This document shows, piece by piece, positions 22,480-33,784 of a DNA stretch of 64,000 nt. The notes under the pieces were generated by a model. It worked only from the letters and a program-made list of their open reading frames with translations, was not told the origin of the DNA and ran no database searches. Source of the DNA: Adiantum capillus-veneris. Its lineage: Eukaryota; Streptophyta; Polypodiopsida; Polypodiales; Pteridaceae. Numbering within the stretch: position 1 is the stretch's first letter; each line of letters begins with the position of its first letter. The stretch is taken from assembly GCA_014529385.2 (NCBI GenBank), contig CM043960.1, positions 120,883,043 to 120,947,042 of the forward strand, written 5' to 3'. Position numbers and translations under genes: made by a program.

Positions 22480-22541
22480 GGCTGGCCTTTAATTAACCTT
22501 AATCCCAAAGGGTCCCTAGAGGGTTCATATTTTTCCTAATG
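22480..22541. repeat. Terminal inverted repeat, right end of element 1
   Basis: Reading inwards on the minus strand: CATTAGGAAAAATATGAACC, then GGGACCCTTTGGGATTAAGG and TTAATTAA. It aligns with the left end of element 2 (36066), and its first bases match the right end of element 2 (45174) and the left end of element 3 (62126). Confidence 0.8.
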
Positions 22542-23075
22542 CATGTGCATACTGCCATCTTTTTTCTTCACTAATAGGATAGGAGAAGCCCATGGTGAAG
22601 AACAGGGTTGGATAAACCCTCTGCTAAGGTAGTCAGCAAGCTGACGTTCCACCTCAGCAGCTTCAGAGTAACTCATGCGGTAGGGTGGTTTACTGACAGG
22701 TTTATTGCCTGCAACCACATCAATGCTATGTTGCACCGATCGTGTCGGCAGTAATCCAGGCGGCAAATCATTAGGAAAAACATCATGAAATTCCTTTAAT
22801 AAATTTGTTAACTCACTAGCAACTTTTGCTTATTGGGAAGTAGCCATTGGTGGAAGAGATGAGAGAGCAGTATGCGGCGTTGAGGAATGTTCAACAAATT
22901 CAATGTTAGAGAGAAAATGAGACAATGAGTAACACAATAAAACTTGATCTATTTCATTATCAATAACGAGTTGCATTAGCTCAACTGTATATATTAGTGG
23001 TGAAGAAGGTACATCCTTCTCTCCTAAAAACAACACAACTTCCATATGGAAATAGACCTTCGGACCACATGAGTT
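22542..23075 (-). pseudogene. Inverted copy of chromovirus RT start
   Basis: On the minus strand it encodes ASELTNLLKEFHDVFPNDLP, then [40 protein letters not shown] and [11 protein letters not shown], where it is cut by element 1. The same stretch appears on the + strand at 23430-23940, so the two form a head-to-head inverted duplication with a spacer of about 360 bp. It is a gypsy RT N-terminus that ends at the transposon insertion. Confidence 0.85.
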
Positions 23076-23108
23076 AGTACGTATACACGGATCTCTGCAA
23101 GGGCACAA

Positions 23109-23476
23109 GGTACACATCTTGGGAGATCACGGTGCTACTCACAATTTTATCAATTATGGATTGGTGAAAAAACTCAAATTGCCTCAAACTCCGAAAACCC
23201 TCCGCTAGAAGGTAGCAATGATGAATGGATATGATGCCAAAGTCTGGGATACTCAAGTCCGAGCTATACCGTTGGAAATACAAGGCTACTCCACATCCTT
23301 GGATTTTCAGGTTATGAACATGGAGAGGGCAGACGTGGTCCTTGGTAGGGAATGGTTGCATAGCCTAGGACCATCACTGAAGCGTAGCTATGAGCACAAT
23401 AGCTTGATGTTTGAATCACATGGTGCACATGTGTTGTTGTTAAGAGAGAAGGATGTACCTTCTTCACCCCACTGAT
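23109..23476 (+). pseudogene. Chromovirus protease remnant
   Basis: Reads HILGDHGATHNFINYGLVKK, then IPLEIQGYSTSLDFQVMNME and DVVLGREWLHSLG. The scaffold is that of the plant chromovirus protease (usually DSGATHNF, then VVLG-WL). The catalytic Ser/Thr has become His, and a TAG lies at about 23210. Inactive. Confidence 0.8.
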
Positions 23477-23599
23477 ATGTACAACTGAGTTGATGCAACT
23501 CGTTTTTGATAATGAAATAGATCAAGTTTTATTGTGTTACTCATTGTTTCATTTTCTCTCTTACATTGAATCTGTTGAACATTCCTCAATGCCACATGC

Positions 23600-24960
23600 T
23601 TCTCTCATCTCTTCTACCAATGGCTACTTCCCAACAAGCAAAAGTTACTAGTGAGTTAACAAATTTATTAAACGAATTTCACGATGTTTTTCCTAATGAT
23701 TTTCCACCAAGATTAACGTTGACATGATCGGTGCAACATAGCATCGATGTGGTTGCAGGCAATAAACCTGTCAGTAAACCACCCTACCGCATGAGTTACT
23801 CTGAAGCTGCTAGGTGGAACGTTAGCTTGCTGACTACCTAAGCAGAGGATTTATCCAACCCAGTTCTTCACCATGGGCTTCTTCTATCCTATTAGTGAAG
23901 AAAAAAGACGGCAGTATGCGCATGTGCGTAGACTACTGTGGCTTAAATGCGGTTACTGTTAAGAACAAGTACCCATTGCCACGCGTGGATGAGTTGTTCG
24001 ACAAACTCACTCATGCTCGTATTTTTACAAAAATAGACTTGCGATCACGTTATCACCAAGTACGTATTCGACTTGCTGATATACCCAAAACTGCATTCCA
24101 AACAAGGTTTGGGCACTACGAGTTTTTGGTTATGCCTTTTGGATTAACCAATGCGCCCGCAACATTCATGACACTTATGGATAGTGTCTTGAAGCCATAC
24201 TTGGGCAAATTTTTCATCATTTTTCTCGATGACATTCTAGTATGAAGTGCTTCTGAAGAAGAACACTTACAACACCTGAGGCAAGTGTTCGAATTGTTAC
24301 GAACAAATAATTATATGCTAAGGAATCTAAGTGTGATATTTTGAAAGAAGAAATCACTACCTTCGGCATGTTATTTCAGCTACTGGCTTACATATGGATC
24401 AATCCAAAGTCGATACAATCCGGCAGTGGCCTTTTCCTAAAAATCTGGAAGAGTTACATATTTTTAAGGATTTGAAAATTTTTATCGAAGGTTCGTTAAA
24501 AACTATGCTAACATTGTTGTTCCCATGACCGACCAACTGAAAGGAAAAGGCAAAGCTTTTCAGTGGGGACCTGCTCAATAGCATAGTTTCGATATGCTCA
24601 AGGATGCATTAGCTATAGCTCCAATACTAGCTATTGTATCCTTTGAAACCATTCGTTTTGGAAACGGATGCCAGTGACAGTGCTATTGGAGCAGTCTTGT
24701 TATACAAGATGGGCAGCCAATTGCATTTGAAAGTAAGAAGCTTGATGCAGCACAACAGAACTACTCTGCTTATGAACGTGAACTCTACTCAATAGTGTCT
24801 GCCGTAAAAACGTGGTGACATTATTTGTATGGTGCTCAGTTTGAGATTGTGTTTGACCATGAAAGCATCAATGGTTTACACAACAAACTGATTTGAAGGG
24901 TCGGAAATCCAGGTGGACTGAGATTTTTTAGGAATATGACGCCAAGCTCTGGTATCGTAA
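23600..24960 (+). pseudogene. Chromovirus RT and RNase H remnant
   Basis: RT landmarks: [53 protein letters not shown] and [11 protein letters not shown] (catalytic F-L-D-D kept). The tail and RNase H follow in broken frames: FVKNYANIVVPMTDQLKGKG, QPIAFESKKLDAAQQNYSAY, ERELYSIVSAVKTW and FDHESI. Several stops (for example TGA after DDILV) and frameshifts make it inactive. The region from 23600 duplicates the inverted arm on its left. Confidence 0.87.
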
Positions 24961-24973
24961 AGGACGATACAAT

Positions 24974-26032
24974 GTGGTGGCTGACACTCTTAGTCGTATG
25001 CCGGAGATCAATTCTCTCTTGTTCACAAAACTTTGTAGTGAATTTTTGGATTCTCTAAAGGGCAAATATGAGCATGATGATGCATATTCCAAAATGTGGA
25101 TCCATGAACAAATGAGGGATCCTTCCCACTCCAATGATGGTAGTGTAGCGTTAACCTCCACACATAGTTCTCCTCTGTCGAGTGATGAACTACAGCGATG
25201 GAAGCATTTCACCATTGACAATGGGTACCTACTCCATAAGGGGAGAGTTTGTGTACCGACGGACACAGACATTCGGCACCAAATTCTTTATGAATGTCAT
25301 GATAGTCCAAGTGAAGTGCACCCGGGTATTAGAAAGACTTCTGCTCTCGTACGACGACAGTTTTACTGGCCAGGTTTACATGGCTTTGTTCAAGATTATA
25401 TCTTGAATTTCCAAAAATGTCAAGTTAACAAAGCAGAACGCCTGAAAGTAGGAGGACTCTTAAATCCTTTGAAGATTCCCAATGGTAAAAATATCTCTAT
25501 GGATTTTATTGTGGGTTTACCAACCACTGTATGAGGTCATGACTCGGTATGGGTGGTCGTAGACTGGTTGACTAAACTATGTAAATTTATTCCAACTAAA
25601 TCAATGATTAAGACTCCAGAATTAGCCAAGTTATTCATGGACAACCTATACAAGTTGTATGGTTTGCCAACTAACATTGTCAGTGATCGTGATCCCAAGT
25701 TTAACAGTCATCTTTGGAGGGCTGTGTTTAAACGATTGGGTACACAACTGAACCTCAATACAGCCGATCATCCAAAAACGGATGGTCAAACTCAATGAGT
25801 TAACCAAGTGCTAGAGGAAATGCTACGCGCATACGTTAGCAAGAAACAATCAGACTGGGAAGAACATTTACCTATCCTCGAGTTTGCTTACAATAGTGCT
25901 AGGCATGTCACGACTAGATTTAGTCCTTTCATACTCATGTATGGTTTTCAGCCTAGGTCACCTGTTATGGTGGGGTTGGCAACCGAAAAACTCCAACAGG
26001 TTAAGGAGTTTCTCCAAGACCACATGGATATG
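24974..26032 (+). pseudogene. Chromovirus integrase, N-terminal and core part
   Basis: Zinc-finger region: ECHDSPSEVHPGIRKTSALV, then QKCQVNKAE (first Cys of the Cys pair lost). Core: MDFIVGLPTTV, then VSDRDPKFNSHLW, and DHPKTDGQTQ with a TGA where the catalytic Glu codon's neighbourhood reads VNQVLEEML. The two Asp and Glu positions can be placed. The frame has stops at 25533 and 25799. It ends at the insertion site of the LTR element at 26033. Confidence 0.85.
26028..26032. repeat. Target-site duplication ATATG, left
   Basis: ATATG directly precedes the LTR start TGTGCGCTCC and is repeated at 34970-34974 directly after the other LTR ends TTAACA. The host gene, an integrase, is continuous across the two copies. 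Confidence 0.93.
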
Positions 26033-26283
26033 TGTGCGCTCCTTGCCGCACTGTCGAAGCAAGGGACTTGCCAATACACCGTATGCGAGCCACAAACGGC
26101 TCTAAGCACACAACAAGCCTAAACTAGCAAGCTCAAGAAAACAAAGGGTGTGTCACTCACCGCTCTACGCTCGCCTTCGTGGTGGATTCCTCGCCGCGAT
26201 GAAGAAGAAGCTGCAGTCGTGCCGCGCTCAACCGCTTCGCCGCCGTCGTGCCTTCGTAATGCTCGATCGCACACACACTCTCC

Positions 26284-26321
<38 letters not shown>

Positions 26322-26614
26322 AGGAGGTGAAGAAGAAGAAGATGGAGATGGAGCAAGAGCACTCTTCAATTGCACAAATGAGAGAATGAGTAAAAATTAG
26401 GTTTAGTTGGCTTTTATAGGAGCTCACCCCATTCACACTTGGGCGCCCATGCTTAACCAACTAATCCCTTGAATGTCCAAGTTAAAGTGCGCCTCTCATC
26501 GACGATCACTCTACCTTTCTCTATTGGTCCGACAAGCCCGGTACCTGACTCTACCAAATACATAATACGCGTCCATCGTAGGTGATGGGTGTCCGTGTGC
26601 CGTGAGGGTTAACA
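26033..26614 (-). repeat. 3' LTR of gag-protease element
   Basis: 582 bp, TG…CA ends in either orientation. It contains a (CT)n(CA)n microsatellite at about 26279-26321 and a TATAAAAG word on the minus strand near 26414-26422. Nearly identical to 34392-34969. Confidence 0.95.
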
Positions 26615-26630
26615 TGCCCCCCTTCCTGAT
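26615..26630 (-). promoter_or_regulatory. Polypurine tract
   Basis: On the minus strand AGGAAGGGGGGCA directly abuts the 3' LTR start TGTTAACC, the expected place for plus-strand priming. Confidence 0.8.
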
Positions 26631-28231
26631 GTAGATTCCGTCCTCGGAAGCTATTGAGTTGAAGCTGGTTCGTCGAGGTGGAAGAGCATTTGAGATGAAT
26701 GTCCTTAGCCTTCTTCAGTCACTGCAAAATCAAACAACATTGGCACAGTAATTGCATTCTCTTAAAAAGCATATGCAGTTTTAGATAGAAAAATTGATTG
26801 GTAAAAGAATTTCAAACAATTTGTTAGCAATGAACATTAAATTGCAATGTAATCAAATGCATAAACAGATGTAAAGGCAAAAAATTAAACAAGTCTGGGG
26901 TCGCTAATTTGACGGTCGAAAAGCACTAGAGATCGAATATTAATACCATGGGTAAGCTTCTTAATTTTCTGTGGTCAATTAAGTTGTTTAATCGCGAGAG
27001 CCAAGTATTCATGTTCAAGGGCTGACTAGAGGCTATATCTAGAAAACCCTGTAGTTAAGCTACCATAAAAGGAATTTCTCATGAAATCATCGCCTGGCTG
27101 ATTACTTTTTCTTTGACCCCCCAAGGTCTTTTCACAGTGATTCAATTATGATGTGTGTGCTTATTTTGTATGCCTTGGGTTTTTTGCTTTTCAAGGAAAA
27201 GCGCCCACACTGGGAACCTCTAGGGCTCTAGTACCATAGGCAATACATGTGAGTGAAGTACCAAATCAAGCTGAGATTTCTCTTCCAGCTTAAAATTTTA
27301 CATTGTAGCACTTTGATTTTTTGTTTGTTCATTTTCAACATTTTAATTTTGTAACTTTGGGGGGTCATATAGCACTGTTACATTCCCCAGGCTCATCACA
27401 TTAGTAAACTCCCTTTATAATACTTACGCTAAAGGTCAATAGGGTTAAGCCCACTAGAAAGCCCTAGTACATTTCATACAATGCTGCCTAAATCGGATTA
27501 AGAACCTAAGTAACCATTGCTTATTAGGAAGGCATTCCCCATGGTATTAAGAGAAGATTTCTAATACCTAGCTTGGTCAAACTAGCTTAGTCGGACTGCT
27601 TGATTTTTAAACCTAGACAAGTGATTATGACAAAACATTACATTGAATTAAATGTTTGATACTAAGCCAATGCGCTGAATATTATGCTACCAATCACAAT
27701 CAAAGCAGACAAACATGGATGCAAAAAAGATAAGGGCAATGCTAATGGACAAGAAACACCTGTTTGTGTTGATGGTCGCGCTTGATTTGAAGGTTCCATG
27801 AAGATCCAAATCCTATCAATAGCAATACGCTCCTGTACACACTAGGAAACACAAACAATACCTCTAGGAGGAACATCAGTGGGAAAAGAGAACTTTGCTA
27901 ATCTCTCAACTCTAAAACAGAAACATTCCTATCATACTAATCTTACCTACCCTCCATCACTCAAGTGATGAGGATCAAAGGTGTTTTATGGCATAGGTTT
28001 CTGTTTCACTGTACCAAATGTGACATGTGTAGGTCTGAGTCAATGTTTTGACTTTTATTGTGCATACTCGTTTGCTAATTGCTCTTGCTCTTTTTTTCTT
28101 TTTTTTTTTGTGAGTATAAAGCTTTATATGTACATTCCCTAAGATTGGAATTGAGAGGTCAGGGAAAAAGGTTGAGAGGGAAACAAATGAATGATGACTG
28201 TCAGCAAACACTCCCCCCTTCCTTGGGTAGA
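26631..28231 (-). other. Non-coding 3' part of gag-protease element
   Basis: 1.6 kb between the coding region and the polypurine tract, where pol would lie in an autonomous element. Stop-rich in all frames, with no RT or integrase motif found. It may carry packaging or RNA signals, but nothing is recognisable. Confidence 0.6.
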
Positions 28232-28774
28232 TCATACCGTTTGAAATGAGCTTGTCACCCTTTGAAACCAATTGTTCCAGTTGGTAATAGGTGAGGATTT
28301 TTGCCAGTAGTTTTCTATTACCCTAGGTGCCTCGTCAAGTTGCAAGGGTGGTAAGGTACTCTCCCAGGATCGAACTTGAAGTGGTTCATTAGGTGATTCT
28401 TGAACACTGGGAGGTGTGGATTCTTTGGTAGCTTCATGGAGGTCCACTACTATAGATGGAGGTTGTGTAGAAGCTTTTACCTCTATGGATGTATTACATG
28501 ATGAGCTAGAATCTTCATGGGACTCCCCCCTTCCTGAGCTAGGTGGAACAAATCGTTCTTTCTTTGGTACCCAAACTAGCTCGGGAGCGGGTGTGTAGCA
28601 TTCTGTGATTTTTTCCTTTCCACGATCATTGATTCGTTGTGGAGCTACGGGATTGGGCTCACTTGGGTCAGGTGATAGGTAAGAGCACACTTTACGTTTT
28701 GGCACCCAGATTTGATCATTTCCTTGATAGTAGCCTTGGGCTTCCAATAGTCGTTTAGGGATCCATCGCAACAT
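28232..28774 (-). CDS. Downstream in-frame extension with WVPK repeats
   Basis: 180 codons from an ATG at 28774, in the same frame as the gag-protease gene and separated from it by one TAG and 15 codons. It has WIPK, WVPK and WVPK motifs in a Pro/Ser-rich protein and continues the WVPK motif found just before the upstream stop (YKWVPKASLV). It is therefore best seen as the C-terminal part of one 1726-codon frame cut by a single stop. That stop could be a mutation or a readthrough site. No enzyme domain. Confidence 0.55.
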   Translation of the reverse strand: MLRWIPKRLLEAQGYYQGNDQIWVPKRKVCSYLSPDPSEPNPVAPQRINDRGKEKITECYTPAPELVWVPKKERFVPPSSGRGESHEDSSSSCNTSIEVKASTQPPSIVVDLHEATKESTPPSVQESPNEPLQVRSWESTLPPLQLDEAPRVIENYWQKSSPITNWNNWFQRVTSSFQTV

Positions 28775-28819
28775 TTTCTTACTTTTCTTGGAGCGAGTGG
28801 TACGTTTCTTACAAGGCTT

Positions 28820-31800
28820 CTATTTTTTAGCACTAGCTATGGTCACTAAAGAAGCTTTAGGGACCCACTTGTATGTTTTCTTCGTTACATTAGGATGAGT
28901 CTTGTTGGAAGCGATATGCATTGCTTGTAGCATATTTAAGGGTATAGGCATTTCATTCCCCTCAGGTGTTACCCAGGTCGTCCCCCTATTTCCCCAAGTG
29001 TCTATGGTTGATGCTAGGTGGACCCAATCCACATTGTCTGATTCCGTCATACCCGGTAACACATCCATGTAAGGAGAATCTTTGCCAATGTCTGTATCCT
29101 TCTTACAAGTGTAACAATATTGTAGTGGGGCCGAGTGAACTGTGGTGTCAGAGCGATGATCAATAATGGTTTTACTCCCTAAGGGGTGTACCTTACCAGT
29201 CACCAAATCCACTCTAAGGACAGAGTTTTGGAATTGCAAATAGACATGATTTTTAGACCAATCGTGAACCATTTGTGCTTCCCTCATGAATGGTCGTCCT
29301 AAAATCATTTCATATGACATAAGGTGTTTAGAGAAATCCATTACAATGAACGTATGTCGTACCTTGTGTCCTAGAACTTTGATCTTAAGATCCTTGAGCA
29401 TCCCCATAGGTTTGGCTATGGTACCATTTGCCATCTTTACCACAATGTTAGTAACACTGAGGCGGGGTTTTCCCATGGATTCCCAACAATCTTTTGTAAC
29501 GATGCTAACTCCCGCACCACCATCAAGAATTCCCTTTATAGTTAATCCCTTGGTAGTGATGGGTAGGGTCGCATTAGACTCGTCGCCTTCAAAATACTGC
29601 CCTAATTCGTTAATGGGTACCTCGATCACAGACTCGTGTCCATCTAAGTCAAGTGATTGCACATGATTTTCCTCATCAATCATAATCGAGTCAGGCCTAT
29701 TTGGTTGCACAAACTGCGGTAATCCCGTTCGTAGCTCTCCGTTAAGAAATGCTCGAAGTGCAAGGAATAACTCAGGATCTCCATACAGCTTTGCTATGAT
29801 CGTGGTTCGGACCTCAGAAGACATGAAGTCCACTAGTTTGGCAACATTCATTGGTGTTTTGCAGGGTGTAGGTCCTTGACTAGGAACTGGTGAGGATGGA
29901 ATCTCATATTCCTCAATGGGATCAGGTATTCCTTCGTTAAACATCCTTTCCAACAAGAAAGGTGTATGCTCACTTTCTAATGTCCTGTCCTCACTCCCTT
30001 CTTGGATGATACTAGATATGGCTAACGGTCTATGGTTCATGTGGGGTGGATGAACTTGCGTGGGAAACACTGTGTCATGAATTTTGACCTGCATGGGTTC
30101 TGGTTCTAGTTTCCTTTGAGTCTCCTCCACTAAACCTCTTAGATGTTTCACCTGCTCAATCTCATCTACTGGGTTTGGGTACGTCCCAATCTTCTTTTTA
30201 CGATTCTTCCCTTTTTGCCCCTGCGGTTTATCTTGGGGGTCTTGGATTGGATTTGGAAACACTTGTGGTGTTTTCAGAGGCTCTTTATGGTTTTCTCTCA
30301 TTCGGTTTTCATTTGGTTCCATGTTACGGTTTTCTTTGTCGGTCTTTCCCTTTGTGGTATTGGTTCTAGTCTCCATTGTGTCGACTGAATCTGAATCATC
30401 CTCGAGGTCATTCATATACACGGGGTCATCTCCTGTTCCTATGTTTGTTTTGGAACTTGGCTTTGAATTTTCCGTATTCTGCGACTTCTTCCTTCGTGTC
30501 TTCTTTTTCTTTGCTTGGATAATTGACGCGGTATCTCTCTCTTCGAGGATATGTCCTGGCCCTTGAAGCATGGACCGTGTAATCGCATAAGCGGGTGCGA
30601 CGGGTGGTATTGGCGATGTCACACTAGCAATTTCGACCAAATTTAGGGGTGTGATTTTAGGCGCATTTGGGTTATAGGGGCATTGGGCAATCAAGTGATC
30701 TATGCCGCAACGATTACATGTGAGTATTGGCATTGCAGACGTGCTCCCTTGATTCACTTGCATCTGTGCAGCATTCTTTTGCAGCCTAATAGGGCACTCC
30801 GCTACTCGATGTGGTCCACCACACTCGTAGCATTGAAGAGGTGGCCTCCTAGCCTGGGTGTTGATATTTTGACCTCTGGATGCAAGAGCAGCAGCTTGAT
30901 AAACCGGCTTGACTTGTCCCCAACAATCTTCCATGTAGTATATAGGACACTCTTCCAATGTATCAAGTCCGTAGGCAATACTAGTGTCTATTTCCTCCTC
31001 ACAACCATCTGCATAAGCATTTGATGGCTCGCAACCCACTTGGTTCATAGGGGCGACTCTTGGATGCGGGGGCTGCGGTCCTAGCACAGGAGGTGGTAAC
31101 GGTGTAGCTTGTACAACATTTTGAGATCTAGGGACCATGTGTTGCGGTAGTTGCTCAACAAGTGGAGCAGGCATCAATACAGGAGCTCGAGGCGCATCCG
31201 TCCAGGCTACAGGTGGTCTATCTGCCATCATACGTTTGATCATTAAACAATCCTTAGCTTGGTGACCATACCTACCACATGCGTTGCAAGTTCCATTAAA
31301 TTTTACTCTAAACGTAGGGCACTCACTAGTGCTATGTGGACCTAAGCAAATGGAACACCATTGTTGCTCCCTTCTTGGATACATGTGACTATTTTGAGGG
31401 GGTCGATTATCCTTAAGAGACTCTTGGATTGCCTTGGTGAGGTCTGTCAAGAATGTCTCAAATACCTTTGGCTCATTGGCAATGGGCTTTGCAGTCATGG
31501 GTTCATACTCAATGGCTTGTGAGCTAGTGGATCTCGTGTCAGTAGACACCCTCATGCCTGCTATCATCAAGTTGTCCTCTAATTGGATTGCATTGGCAGT
31601 GACATCTTCCCAGGTTGTGATACCTCTAATCACTAGTCCATTATAGATTCCTTCATTCCTCAACCCTCGAATGAATCGATCAAGCAGTTGGTTATTGTTG
31701 AAGCGCTCATTTACAGGGCAGCGAGAGTTTAAGTGCTTTAGACGACTAATGAAGTCCCTTACTGACTCTCCTTCCTTACGTTCGGCCTTCTGTAGCTGAG

Positions 31801-33412
31801 ATGCTACACCCCAAAGCACACCTTCTCGTATGTACTCCTTTAGAAACAACCTTCGAAGGGTAGGGTAGATTGTTTTCTCGTCCACCCTTAGGGTCCTATA
31901 CCAATCTCCAGCCTTCCCACTTAATGTCAAGCTTAAGGCATTGCACTTATGTAGTTCGTTGCGTTCCCCTAAGGAATCACATACTTGTTCAAACACTTCA
32001 ATGTGTTTCCTAGCATCTTCGTCCCCATTGAATTTTTGCGTGAGTTTGGCAATTTGTACTGCCTTACTTCTAGGCTCTCTATCAGATGCATGACGCATAT
32101 TTTCCGCGATAGATCGACCTATGGTTTGAGCAAACGCTGCCAAGTCACCTATGTGAGGAGGCAGGGCCGGTGGAGGTACTCTTGGAATCATATGTGGGAG
32201 AGGAACGGGTACCGGTCTTGGCATATGTGTGGATGATGCAGGATATGGAACATAACCGGGCATAGGTCCACTCGGATAAGAGCTAGGGAGCGGCACTCGA
32301 GGAGCATAAGCAAGTGGTACAATTGGAGGTGTGGGGGCCATGTGTGCATAAGGGGCTAGAGGCACATATGGTGGAGGCCCCATATTAGGTACTATGACAC
32401 TAGGTAGTGGCACTGCGCTAACCGTAGATGTCATCGGTACATTCTCTGTCAGGCTTATCCCTGGAGTGAGCACTGTGTTTTCCTTGATAGAGGGTTGAGC
32501 CAAGTTAGGGAAGCTAAAGTTTTCGCTCGGAGGCTCAGATTGCATAGAGACCCCAGGTGAAATGACGTAAGATGGGTCCATGGGGCTCATTAGAGGAGTC
32601 TCCATTTGTGATAGAGTAGGCTGTTGAGCCTTGCTCGTATCCAGAAATCTCATGGGGCCATTAGAGAGTATATTTACCCCTCGGTTTTGCCTTTCTGATT
32701 GAATAATGCCATGGATAACATTACAGATCATTTTCTGTTGATCTTCGATGCTCGTGGCACTAGAGGTGGATTGTACAATCTCTATCCATCCTACATGGTA
32801 GGCGTGGCCAGAGTGTAGATCCGTCAACACCTCAGTGTGGAGGTCGTATGTCCAATGATCATTAATGAACAATCCTTCTAGAGTCGACGTGTTAACGGTT
32901 TCTTGTGAGGTAGAAGCAATGTTGCTCCCCGTGGTTTTACTTGCCACCAACGGTACTCTAGAGGGAACTTCTGAAGGAGGCAGCTCAACAGGGCCTTCTT
33001 GGTAAGAAGTTGGTAGGATATCCACATGGACACTCTTTGGGGGTGTGGGGTCCACGTGCGATGTGAAAGGAGATTCCACTTCCCCACCCCCTTCGCGTGC
33101 TTCATCTGCATCAGGTTCCGAGCGAGTAGCTCTACCTAATGTTTCCATGAAACGGCTAAACATACTAGTACTAGGCTGTGGAGCTTCGGGAGGTGCATGG
33201 CCTTCTCTCTCAGTGTTTTGGGTAGGGTATGCTTCCATGATTTCTGAGTCGGAGGAGGAATCACTAGCGGCTATTTTAGGGTCTTGGGTGGTGCTACCTT
33301 GTGTCCCCGCTGAGGGTCTAGAGCTTATCGTGGATGGGTAATGGGTGTCCGTATGAACAGAGGCACCCTCAATATGCTCGTGTTCTAGCACCCGCCCAGA
33401 GCGTAAGTGCAT
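28820..33412 (-). CDS. gag-protease polyprotein, 1530 aa
   Basis: Intact frame from ATG at 33412. Residues 1-420 are disordered, rich in Pro, Ser and Met. A gag capsid region follows at about 430-600 (FNGDEDARKHIEVFEQVCDS, SLTLSGKAGDWYRTL, FISRLKHLNSRCPV). Zinc-knuckle-like Cys/His clusters come next (CSICLGPHSTSECP, CNACGRYGHQAKDC, CYECGGPHRVAECP, CNRCGIDHLIAQCP). A retropepsin domain lies near 1300-1430 (KGILDGGAGVSIVTKD, then YEMILGRPFMRE and HDWSKNHVYLQ). D-G-G replaces D-T/S-G, a variant common in plant Tat-like elements, so it may be active. Gag forms the particle and the protease matures it. No polymerase follows. Confidence 0.93.
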   Translation of the reverse strand: MHLRSGRVLEHEHIEGASVHTDTHYPSTISSRPSAGTQGSTTQDPKIAASDSSSDSEIMEAYPTQNTEREGHAPPEAPQPSTSMFSRFMETLGRATRSEPDADEAREGGGEVESPFTSHVDPTPPKSVHVDILPTSYQEGPVELPPSEVPSRVPLVASKTTGSNIASTSQETVNTSTLEGLFINDHWTYDLHTEVLTDLHSGHAYHVGWIEIVQSTSSATSIEDQQKMICNVIHGIIQSERQNRGVNILSNGPMRFLDTSKAQQPTLSQMETPLMSPMDPSYVISPGVSMQSEPPSENFSFPNLAQPSIKENTVLTPGISLTENVPMTSTVSAVPLPSVIVPNMGPPPYVPLAPYAHMAPTPPIVPLAYAPRVPLPSSYPSGPMPGYVPYPASSTHMPRPVPVPLPHMIPRVPPPALPPHIGDLAAFAQTIGRSIAENMRHASDREPRSKAVQIAKLTQKFNGDEDARKHIEVFEQVCDSLGERNELHKCNALSLTLSGKAGDWYRTLRVDEKTIYPTLRRLFLKEYIREGVLWGVASQLQKAERKEGESVRDFISRLKHLNSRCPVNERFNNNQLLDRFIRGLRNEGIYNGLVIRGITTWEDVTANAIQLEDNLMIAGMRVSTDTRSTSSQAIEYEPMTAKPIANEPKVFETFLTDLTKAIQESLKDNRPPQNSHMYPRREQQWCSICLGPHSTSECPTFRVKFNGTCNACGRYGHQAKDCLMIKRMMADRPPVAWTDAPRAPVLMPAPLVEQLPQHMVPRSQNVVQATPLPPPVLGPQPPHPRVAPMNQVGCEPSNAYADGCEEEIDTSIAYGLDTLEECPIYYMEDCWGQVKPVYQAAALASRGQNINTQARRPPLQCYECGGPHRVAECPIRLQKNAAQMQVNQGSTSAMPILTCNRCGIDHLIAQCPYNPNAPKITPLNLVEIASVTSPIPPVAPAYAITRSMLQGPGHILEERDTASIIQAKKKKTRRKKSQNTENSKPSSKTNIGTGDDPVYMNDLEDDSDSVDTMETRTNTTKGKTDKENRNMEPNENRMRENHKEPLKTPQVFPNPIQDPQDKPQGQKGKNRKKKIGTYPNPVDEIEQVKHLRGLVEETQRKLEPEPMQVKIHDTVFPTQVHPPHMNHRPLAISSIIQEGSEDRTLESEHTPFLLERMFNEGIPDPIEEYEIPSSPVPSQGPTPCKTPMNVAKLVDFMSSEVRTTIIAKLYGDPELFLALRAFLNGELRTGLPQFVQPNRPDSIMIDEENHVQSLDLDGHESVIEVPINELGQYFEGDESNATLPITTKGLTIKGILDGGAGVSIVTKDCWESMGKPRLSVTNIVVKMANGTIAKPMGMLKDLKIKVLGHKVRHTFIVMDFSKHLMSYEMILGRPFMREAQMVHDWSKNHVYLQFQNSVLRVDLVTGKVHPLGSKTIIDHRSDTTVHSAPLQYCYTCKKDTDIGKDSPYMDVLPGMTESDNVDWVHLASTIDTWGNRGTTWVTPEGNEMPIPLNMLQAMHIASNKTHPNVTKKTYKWVPKASLVTIASAKK

Positions 33413-33784
33413 GTGCTTTTGATACCCTAAGGTGTCAAAAAGCTGCTCTAGGAGGCCTTGTGACTAGTTTTTAGCGTGTTTTTTGTTTGTTTTTTTGCTA
33501 GATTTTTTAGAGCGTGTCGTGGAATGGGCCGTGTGATAGCTCAAAACGAGCGTATCGGTCAGAGGGTCGTGCCGTGCTTTACAGCCCTCCGTTTGGTCAC
33601 TCTATGCCCTCGGAATCCCTAAAACTGTCAATTTCCAGTAGGGAACTAGGCCCAAACTAGAAAGTCTAAGGGTGCAAGTGGGAAGAGAAAGGAGGAGAGT
33701 GGAGGACTTGTCCCACATGCCCTCATTCTCTCTTGAGGGAGTAGGGTATATATATAAGAGTGAGTCTAGTATATATCATAAGTG

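Larger units (their letters stand above)
15649..22541. mobile_element. Element 1: partial H3-carrying DNA transposon
   Basis: Contains, left to right, a transposase-like gene (+), a histone H3 gene (+), two palindromes, gene B (-) and gene A (-), ending at a terminal inverted repeat CCTAATG at 22541. Order and orientation match element 2 (36066-45174) read in reverse. The left end is missing: homology to element 2 starts at about 15649, next to a retropepsin fragment, so the 5' part of the transposase gene and that terminal repeat are lost. The right end lies inside a chromovirus RT, which dates the insertion after that element. Confidence 0.85.

Noticed and set aside
28820-33412. Calling the protease dead because it has D-G-G in place of D-T-G
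   Set aside because: D-G-G is common in plant Tat-like elements. The independent Tat element here (57577-59793) has it as well.
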